Assembly: GCA_900551985.1 (NCBI GenBank)
Contig: URYG01000100.1
Location: forward strand, 1 to 11,108
Origin: an uncultured Prevotella sp.
GTDB taxonomy: Bacteria > Bacteroidota > Bacteroidia > Bacteroidales > Bacteroidaceae
Reading direction: 5' to 3'
Length of the DNA stretch: 11,108 bases
The notes under the pieces were generated by a model. The model saw only the letters and a list, made by a program, of their open reading frames with translations, ran no database searches and was not told the DNA's origin. The translations under genes and the position numbers were made by a program. Position 1 is the stretch's first letter. Each line of letters opens with the position of its first letter. Positions 5,826 to 11,108 of the stretch are shown piece after piece.

Positions 5826-6440
5826 ATGGACTTAAAGTATGATGTTTATACCATTGCCAATGCTGAGGGTAGTGGTGAAGAACGTAAATACGTTCGATTG
5901 AAACAGCATGAGGCGATGACGGCTCACGAACTGGAAGCCACCATCCAGCAAAGATGTACACTCACCAAGGGTGATGTGGCAGCAGTGTTCTCTGAACTTC
6001 ATGACATTGTGGTTAGTGAGTTCTCAATGGGGCGCAGGGTGTATGTTCCTCAACTGGGGTATTTCTCGCTTGCCGTAAATCTGGAAATGCCGGAGGAAAA
6101 TCCTGACAAGAAGATTACGGGAAAGGAAGTTCGTTTGCGTGGTATCAATTTCCGCCCGGAGGCTAGTTTGTTGCAGGAGGTAGGTAGAAATATTCATTTC
6201 GTACGTTCCGAGTATTCCAGCCGCTCCAACTTCTTTACCGAAGAGAAACTTTGGGCAAGATTACAGGAATTTTTCAAGGAGAACCGCTATCTCACCATCA
6301 GTATCATGCGAATGAAGTTTGGACTGTCTCGCCACATGGCACAAAAGTGGATAGATCACTTCATAGCCAAAGGTTTGTTGATAAAGGATGGAACTCCCCG
6401 TTCGCCGATTTATTTCTTGAATGATGAACGGAAAAGTTAA
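5826..6440 (+). CDS. HU-family (HU-HIG type) DNA-binding protein with C-terminal winged helix
   Basis: A 204-residue protein made of two parts. Residues 1 to about 130 are an HU/IHF-like domain of the Bacteroidetes HU-HIG type: the opening strand with YVRLKQHEAMTAHELEATIQQ, a helix containing LTKGDVAAVFSELHDIV, then RVYVPQLGYFSLAV and the strand KEVRLRGINFRPEASLLQEV. Family members bind DNA as dimers and often carry an added C-terminal module. Here that module, about 138-200, is a predicted winged helix (a TIS-to-SRHMAQKWIDHFIAKGLLI helix-turn-helix followed by an SPIYFL wing strand). The protein is probably cytoplasmic and nucleoid-associated. It is monocistronic, with its own -7 box, between two carbohydrate enzyme units. 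It may be an architectural protein or a local regulator; no target site can be named from sequence alone. Confidence 0.85.
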   Translation: MDLKYDVYTIANAEGSGEERKYVRLKQHEAMTAHELEATIQQRCTLTKGDVAAVFSELHDIVVSEFSMGRRVYVPQLGYFSLAVNLEMPEENPDKKITGKEVRLRGINFRPEASLLQEVGRNIHFVRSEYSSRSNFFTEEKLWARLQEFFKENRYLTISIMRMKFGLSRHMAQKWIDHFIAKGLLIKDGTPRSPIYFLNDERKS

Positions 6441-6446
6441 TCAGGT

Positions 6447-6494
6447 CTTGTACATCATTTTCGCTTGTTACATAATATAAAGTATTTGGTACAT
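6447..6494 (+). promoter_or_regulatory. Three imperfect YTTGNTACAT direct repeats upstream of the GH3 gene
   Basis: CTTGTACAT (6447-6455), CTTGTTACAT (6464-6473) and TTTGGTACAT (6485-6494) start 17 and 21 bases apart, in the 5' part of the intergenic region and ahead of the GH3 promoter box. The spacing, about two helical turns, would suit an activator array. This is a pattern observation; no regulator is identified. Confidence 0.35.
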
Positions 6495-6500
6495 GTGATA

Positions 6501-6516
6501 AAGTAGAATTCTACTT
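6501..6516. promoter_or_regulatory. Perfect 16-bp palindrome just upstream of the GH3 -7 box, candidate operator
   Basis: AAGTAGAATTCTACTT equals its own reverse complement over all 16 bases. It ends 7 bases before the TATCTTTG box and covers the region where the -33 element should lie, so a dimeric regulator bound here would directly affect RNA polymerase. A short mRNA hairpin is less likely because the site lies upstream of the expected transcription start. Confidence 0.45.
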
Positions 6517-6523
6517 ATTTGCT

Positions 6524-6531
6524 TATCTTTG
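6524..6531 (+). promoter_or_regulatory. Bacteroidetes-type -7 box for the GH3 gene
   Basis: TATCTTTG matches TAnnTTTG and lies 44 bases before the ATG at 6576. The normal -33 position is occupied by the palindrome at 6501-6516 rather than a TTTG. Confidence 0.6.
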
Positions 6532-6575
6532 CAGCCACAAATAACAATTTAATATACTAATAGCTTATAATTACA

Positions 6576-9182
6576 ATGAACAAGAAGATTATATACACAG
6601 CTTTGATGTTTGTGCTGACTATGTCATCCGGCAATGTTTCTGCACAGCAGTTACCTTATCAGAATCCATCCCTCTCGGCTCATGAGAGAGCGGTAGATTT
6701 GTGTGGACGACTCACACTGGAAGAGAAAGCCTCTCTGATGCTGGATGATTCGCCGGCTATCCCTCGATTGGGAATCAAGAGATTCCAGTGGTGGAGCGAG
6801 GCGCTGCATGGTGTGGCGAACATGGGAGATGTAACCGTCTTTCCGGAACCTATCGGAATGGCAGCTTCTTTTAACGACAGAATGGTGTATAGAGTCTTTG
6901 ATGCAACATCTGATGAAATGCGTGCCAAATGGAATGAACTGCAGCAGAAGGGTGGAGATGTAACCCGTTTCCATGCTCTCTCTGTCTGGACTCCAAACGT
7001 GAATATCTTCCGTGATCCTCGATGGGGACGTGGACAGGAAACCTATGGTGAGGATCCTTATCTTACCAGTAGAATGGGATGTGCCGTGGTGCGCGGATTG
7101 CAGGGACCTGAGGATACGAAATACCGCAAACTCTGGGCTTGTGCCAAGCACTATGCCATCCATAGCGGACCGGAATGGGCTCGCCATACTGACAATATTA
7201 CCGAAGTTACACCGCGCGACCTTTGGGAAACCTATATGCCTGCCTTCAAATCACTGGTGCAGGATGCCAAGGTGCGCGAGGTGATGTGTGCCTATCAGCG
7301 TTGGGATGATGAACCATGCTGCGGCAATACCCGATTGCTTCAGCAGATTCTGAGAGATGAGTGGGGATTCAAGTATCTGGTGGTTTCTGACTGCGGTGCC
7401 GTCACCGATTTCTGGGAGAACCATAAGGTTTCGAGCAATGCCAGAAATGCGGCAGCTAAGGGCGTGCTGGCTGGAACCGATGTAGAATGTGGATTTAATT
7501 ATGTATATAAATCGGTGCCTGAGGCAGTGAAGTATGGTGCCTTGACTGAAGAAGAAGTTGATAAGCATGTGATTCGTCTGCTCGAAGGTCGTTTCGACTT
7601 GGGTGAGATGGATGACAATAAGATCGTATCATGGTCGAAGATTCCGGTATCGGTGCTTTGCAGCAAGGCGCATCGCCAGCTCTCGCTCGATATGGCTCTG
7701 CAGACCATGACGCTGCTCCAAAACAAGAATGAGGTATTACCTCTCGATAAAAAGGTAAAGAAGATTGCTTTCATCGGACCAAATGTGGATAACGAACCGA
7801 TGATGTGGGGAAACTATAATGGTACTCCACGACAGACAATTACCATCCTGGATGGTATCAAGAGTCGTTTGAAGAAAAACCAGGTCGTCACCTTTAAAGG
7901 GTGCGACCTGGTGAACGACCAGACTTTGGATTCATACTTCGACCAGTGTAGCATGGATGGCAAGATGGGCTTTAAGGGCACTTTCTGGAACAACCGTGAA
8001 ATGAACGGAAAGCCTGTTACCATCACCCAGGAGAAGAATCCTGTGCAGGTAACTACCTATGGTCAGCACTCTTTCGCTCCAAATGTGAAGTTGACGGGCT
8101 TCTCTGCAAAGTATGAAACCGTGTTCCGTCCTAAGCAGAACGCCAAGGTATTGCTCGATGTGGCAGCCTGCGGTCATTATGAGGTTTATCTGAATGGTGA
8201 GAAAAAGGCAGAGAAGAGTGATTGGCGTACTGCGCAATCTCGTATTGAGTTTGATGGCGAGAAAGGCAAGGAGTATAAGATTGAAATACGCTATGCGGAA
8301 ATGCCAAACTATAATGCGGATATGAAGATTAATATCGGGCATGAGAATCCTATCGACTATCAGGCTTCGCTCAAGCAGTTGAAGGATTGCGAGACAGTAG
8401 TCTTCGTGGGTGGTATCTCTCCACAGTTGGAAGGTGAGGAAATGCCTATCGAGATTTCTGGCTTCAAGGGTGGTGACCGCACCAACATCGAGTTGCCGAA
8501 GGTTCAGCGCAATTTCCTGAAGGCTTTGAAGGAAGCGGGCAAAAAGGTTGTCTTTGTCAACTGTTCGGGTTCGGCTATCGCCTTGACTCCAGAGACAGAG
8601 AGTTGCGATGCTATTCTCCAGGCCTGGTATCCTGGTCAGGAAGGTGGTGAGGCTGTGGCTCGTGTGCTCTTCGGAGAGTACAATCCTGCCGGCAAGTTGC
8701 CTGTTACGTTCTATAAGAATTCAGAGCAGTTGCCTGATTTCAAGGATTACAGCATGAAGGGCAGAACCTATCGTTATATGAACGATGCGCTCTTCCCATT
8801 CGGTTATGGCTTAAGCTACACTTCTTTCCGTATTGGCGATGCTACACTTTCCAATTCTATCCTGAAGAAGGGTGAGAAGATTACGCTGAAGGTACCGGTA
8901 AGCAATGTTGGAAAGAAGGATGGAGCCGAGGTGGTGCAGGTGTATGTGAAGGATCCTGCTGATACCGATGGACCATTGAAGACCTTGAAGGCTTTCGAGA
9001 GAGTGGAGGTGAAGGCAGGAAAGACTGCTGAGGCTGTCATTACGCTGGATAGCAGTAACTTCGAACTCTTCGATGCTGCAACCAATACCGTCCGTGCCAA
9101 GGCAGGAAAGTATGAGGTTTATTACGGCAGCAGTTCGGCTGATAAGGACTTGAAGAAACTGGATATTTCTATTGAATATTAA
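6576..9182 (+). CDS. Secreted GH3 beta-xylosidase (Prevotella Xyl3-like) with PA14 insertion
   Basis: An 868-residue exo-acting glycosidase that most likely releases xylose from the non-reducing end of xylo-oligosaccharides. Residues 1-23 are a signal peptide ending VSA before Gln24. The GH3 (beta/alpha)8 domain runs about 35-345, with QWWSEALHGVAN, RDPRWGRGQETYGEDP, CAKHYAIHSGPE and the nucleophile D272 in VVSDCGA. The second catalytic domain is split by a PA14-like insert at about 460-590; after it, the SPQLEGEEMP loop provides the likely acid/base among E619, E621 and E622. A C-terminal fibronectin III-like domain follows FPFGYGLSYT (about 740-868). This order (GH3N, GH3C, PA14, FnIII) and the sequence match Prevotella xylan beta-xylosidases; arabinofuranosidase or beta-glucosidase activity cannot be excluded. 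It has its own promoter region and complements the GH43 enzymes upstream. Confidence 0.92.
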   Translation: MNKKIIYTALMFVLTMSSGNVSAQQLPYQNPSLSAHERAVDLCGRLTLEEKASLMLDDSPAIPRLGIKRFQWWSEALHGVANMGDVTVFPEPIGMAASFNDRMVYRVFDATSDEMRAKWNELQQKGGDVTRFHALSVWTPNVNIFRDPRWGRGQETYGEDPYLTSRMGCAVVRGLQGPEDTKYRKLWACAKHYAIHSGPEWARHTDNITEVTPRDLWETYMPAFKSLVQDAKVREVMCAYQRWDDEPCCGNTRLLQQILRDEWGFKYLVVSDCGAVTDFWENHKVSSNARNAAAKGVLAGTDVECGFNYVYKSVPEAVKYGALTEEEVDKHVIRLLEGRFDLGEMDDNKIVSWSKIPVSVLCSKAHRQLSLDMALQTMTLLQNKNEVLPLDKKVKKIAFIGPNVDNEPMMWGNYNGTPRQTITILDGIKSRLKKNQVVTFKGCDLVNDQTLDSYFDQCSMDGKMGFKGTFWNNREMNGKPVTITQEKNPVQVTTYGQHSFAPNVKLTGFSAKYETVFRPKQNAKVLLDVAACGHYEVYLNGEKKAEKSDWRTAQSRIEFDGEKGKEYKIEIRYAEMPNYNADMKINIGHENPIDYQASLKQLKDCETVVFVGGISPQLEGEEMPIEISGFKGGDRTNIELPKVQRNFLKALKEAGKKVVFVNCSGSAIALTPETESCDAILQAWYPGQEGGEAVARVLFGEYNPAGKLPVTFYKNSEQLPDFKDYSMKGRTYRYMNDALFPFGYGLSYTSFRIGDATLSNSILKKGEKITLKVPVSNVGKKDGAEVVQVYVKDPADTDGPLKTLKAFERVEVKAGKTAEAVITLDSSNFELFDAATNTVRAKAGKYEVYYGSSSADKDLKKLDISIEY

Positions 9183-9326
9183 GTAATGGTTAATAATTAA
9201 TGTTTATTGCTAGCATTTTATCTGCTGCTTCAGATGTGGATGCATATAATTTCTGTAAATTTTATCTTGGACTTGATAGAATACAAGAAAAGGATGGAGG
9301 AAAAAACAAAAAAAAATCCTTAAAAC

Positions 9327-9357
9327 TTGCCAGTCCCATTTCTTTTTATTATCTTTG
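9327..9357 (+). promoter_or_regulatory. Bacteroidetes promoter (-33 TTG and -7 TATCTTTG) for the ATPase gene
   Basis: TTG at 9327-9329 is separated by 20 bases from TATCTTTG at 9350-9357, close to the phylum's sigma-ABfr consensus. It is the best-formed promoter in the window and predicts a leader of about 75 bases before the ATG at 9441. Confidence 0.65.
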
Positions 9358-9366
9358 CGGTGTCAG

Positions 9367-9413
9367 TTCCTTTGCTAAAGGAATCAAAATAATAATGACT
9401 ATACAAAGGAATC
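9367..9413 (+). promoter_or_regulatory. 5' leader hairpin with a repeated AAAGGAATC strand
   Basis: TTCCTTT (9367-9373) pairs with AAAGGAA (9377-9383) around a GCT loop. AAAGGAATC recurs at 9405-9413, so TTCCTTT could pair with either copy. TTCCTT could also pair in part with the AAGGAG Shine-Dalgarno sequence at 9427-9432. It lies wholly within the predicted leader and may affect translation or mRNA stability. Confidence 0.3.
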
Positions 9414-9440
9414 GGTTTTAACAAGTAAGGAGTCAAGGCT

Positions 9441-11003
9441 ATGGCATTAAAATTATATCCTATAGGAATACAGACCTTTGAGCGAATCAGAAGAGAAGAT
9501 AAGCTCTACATCGATAAGACGGAATACGTTTACCGGATGACTCATACCAGCGGTACGTATTTCTTTCTGGCGCGACCACGTCGTTTCGGAAAGTCACTCC
9601 TCGTCTCTACTATGCAGAGCTATTTCGAAGGAAAGAAGGAATTGTTCAAGGGATTGGCAGTTGATAAGTTAGAAAAGGAGTGGTCGGAATACCCTGTCCT
9701 CCATTTTGACATGAGCGGTGGCAAGCACATGGAACCAGAGCAGCTGGAATTGTATTTGGGCTATATCCTGGAAGATCAAGAGAAGGAATGGGGTATAAAC
9801 GAGCCACGTATCGGGGCAAATAACCGACTCATCGACCTCATCAATACAGCTTATGAGAAGAGTGGGAAACAAGTGGTTGTGCTCATCGATGAATATGATG
9901 CGCCTATGCTGGATGTGGCTCACGAGAAAGAGCAACTGGATGTGTTGCGCAATATCATGCGCAACTTCTTTAGTCCTCTGAAATATAGTGAGGCAAAACT
10001 GCGTTTTGTTTTCCTTACAGGTATCACCAAGTTCTCGCAGGTTAGCATCTTCAGTGAACTGAACAATATCACAAACGTGTCGATGGACGATGAATATGCT
10101 GGAATCTGCGGCATCACCAAAGAAGAACTTCTGGAAAATATGTCGGATGACATCGATATGCTTGCTGACGCACTTGGATATTCTAGAGAAATGATGATTG
10201 CAAAGCTCAAGGAGAATTATGATGGCTATCATTTCTCGAAGAAATCGCCAGACGTTTTCAATCCATATAGTCTGCTCAACTGTTTTTCGAAAAAGGAATT
10301 GGGAGCATTCTGGTTCAGTTCTGGTACGCCAACTTATCTTATCAATATGTTGAGGCAGTTTGGCGTGTTGCCAACGGAGATAGCTCCGACAGAAGCTGTC
10401 AGTTCATCCTTTAATGCACCAACGGAGAATATGAAGACCATCACGCCGTTGCTCTACCAGAGCGGATATGTTACCATTAAGGAGTACGATCCGGAAACGA
10501 GGATTTATACCCTAGATATTCCAAACAAGGAAATCAAGGTAGGGTTGTTTGATAATCTTCTGCCAAACTACGTGGATGGTGTCTCTGCCGAACGGGGCAA
10601 TGTGGCAATAGCCAAAATGGCATTGCTTATTGGCAAGCGCAACATGGATGGTGCCTTGCATCTGTTGCAAGACTTCCTGGGTACGGTGCCATACTGCAAC
10701 GTGACCAATTATGAGGGGCATTATCAGCAGATGCTCTTCATTATCTTTACTCTCTTAACCAATTACCTGGTGGATGTGGAGGTGCATACGCCACGTGGCA
10801 GGGTAGATATTGTGCTCCTTACCAAGACCGACCTCTATGTGGTTGAATTGAAGCTGAATAAGAGTGCTCAGGCGGCAATGCAGCAAATCAATCTGAAGAA
10901 CTATCGCCAGCGATTCGCTCTTTGTGGCTTGCCAATTACCAAGGTTGGCATCAATTTCGATTCTACCCAAGGTACTATTGAGGATTGGGTGATAGGGGCA
11001 TGA
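9441..11003 (+). CDS. AAA-ATPase-like protein with C-terminal PD-(D/E)XK nuclease domain (DUF1703 type)
   Basis: A 520-residue, probably cytoplasmic protein. The N-terminal ATPase domain has the family's degenerate Walker A, RPRRFGKSLL, with K51, and a Walker B-like VVLIDEYDAP with D150 and E151; FLTGITKFSQVSIFSELNN and YDGYHF are further family signatures. The C-terminal region contains GRVDIVL (D456) and VVELKL (E469, K471), matching the D-x(n)-ExK core of PD-(D/E)XK nucleases, so the active-site residues appear intact. Members of this family occur in many near-identical copies in Bacteroidetes genomes; their function is not established, though roles in mobile-element biology or defence have been considered. 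The start is fixed by the TAAGGAG sequence at 9426-9432, one of few good Shine-Dalgarno sites in the window. It has its own promoter and no obvious operon partner, so it looks like an independent insertion beside the xylanolytic genes. Confidence 0.88.
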   Translation: MALKLYPIGIQTFERIRREDKLYIDKTEYVYRMTHTSGTYFFLARPRRFGKSLLVSTMQSYFEGKKELFKGLAVDKLEKEWSEYPVLHFDMSGGKHMEPEQLELYLGYILEDQEKEWGINEPRIGANNRLIDLINTAYEKSGKQVVVLIDEYDAPMLDVAHEKEQLDVLRNIMRNFFSPLKYSEAKLRFVFLTGITKFSQVSIFSELNNITNVSMDDEYAGICGITKEELLENMSDDIDMLADALGYSREMMIAKLKENYDGYHFSKKSPDVFNPYSLLNCFSKKELGAFWFSSGTPTYLINMLRQFGVLPTEIAPTEAVSSSFNAPTENMKTITPLLYQSGYVTIKEYDPETRIYTLDIPNKEIKVGLFDNLLPNYVDGVSAERGNVAIAKMALLIGKRNMDGALHLLQDFLGTVPYCNVTNYEGHYQQMLFIIFTLLTNYLVDVEVHTPRGRVDIVLLTKTDLYVVELKLNKSAQAAMQQINLKNYRQRFALCGLPITKVGINFDSTQGTIEDWVIGA

Positions 11004-11030
11004 GCATCTGAGAGATAGGTAATAAAAGAG

Positions 11031-11088
11031 GGTGACTTTTCCTGATTTATGTAGACACTTTTTTACTTTATAAACTGGAAAAGTAGCC
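11031..11088. repeat. Inverted repeat downstream of the ATPase gene
   Basis: ACTTTTCC (11035-11042) is the exact reverse complement of GGAAAAGT (11077-11084), and the flanking GGT/GCC bases (11031-11033, 11086-11088) extend the pairing after one mismatch. The 34-base spacer is AT-rich. No T-run follows, so a terminator role is uncertain; it could also be an end of an inserted segment. Confidence 0.4.
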
Positions 11089-11108
11089 GCATTAGCTAAA
11101 AGCCTGCC

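Noticed and set aside
9394..9420. An 8-residue frame (ATG to TAA) in the ATPase leader as a leader peptide
   Set aside because: Too short, with no RBS and no regulatory codon run; chance is likely in this sequence.
9200..9421. A 73-residue open frame between the GH3 and ATPase genes
   Set aside because: It spans the near-consensus promoter and leader hairpin of the ATPase gene, has a lysine-rich A-run in the middle, no RBS and no recognisable family.

Overview
The window looks like chromosome from a gut or rumen Bacteroidales species, most likely the Prevotella/Segatella group. The evidence is secreted xylan/arabinan hydrolases of Prevotella type (two GH43, one GH3), a Bacteroidetes HU-HIG DNA-binding protein, an AAA-ATPase-like/PD-(D/E)XK protein of the kind this phylum carries in many copies, promoter boxes matching TAnnTTTG, and mostly weak Shine-Dalgarno sequences. 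This is inference from protein content; no rRNA, tRNA or species marker is present.

Positions 1-1800 are a very AT-rich accessory block (the first 60 bases of the gene at 661 have about 18% G+C by hand count). It starts inside the last part of an Rhs-type polymorphic toxin, cut by the window edge, whose C-terminal domain looks like a permuted papain-fold (NlpC/P60 or LRAT-like) enzyme. A polytopic membrane protein follows 7 bases later, then a predicted lipoprotein of the NTF2-fold immunity family. Both are candidate immunity proteins. Between them lie two tiny reading frames that may be remnants.

Positions 1886-5510 hold a compact three-gene unit of balanced composition behind a TAACTTTG promoter box: a GH43 enzyme with a C-terminal CBM6-like domain, a secreted protein of unknown function, and a second GH43 enzyme of arabinanase type with a C-terminal beta-trefoil-like domain. 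The 315-base gap after it contains no gene but carries two repeat structures: a 92-base element with 13-bp perfect inverted ends, and a cluster of alternating GC-rich palindromes.

Positions 5793-6440 encode an HU-like protein with a C-terminal winged helix. A second carbohydrate gene (6576-9182) encodes a GH3 beta-xylosidase with a PA14 insertion. Its promoter region holds three imperfect YTTGNTACAT repeats and a perfect 16-bp palindrome. The GH43 and GH3 enzymes together suggest debranching and depolymerisation of arabinoxylan or arabinan oligosaccharides; no SusC/SusD pair or sensor is in view, so the rest of any utilisation locus would lie elsewhere.

Positions 9327-11003 hold an independently promoted AAA-ATPase-like gene with a PD-(D/E)XK-type nuclease end, followed by an inverted repeat near the window edge.
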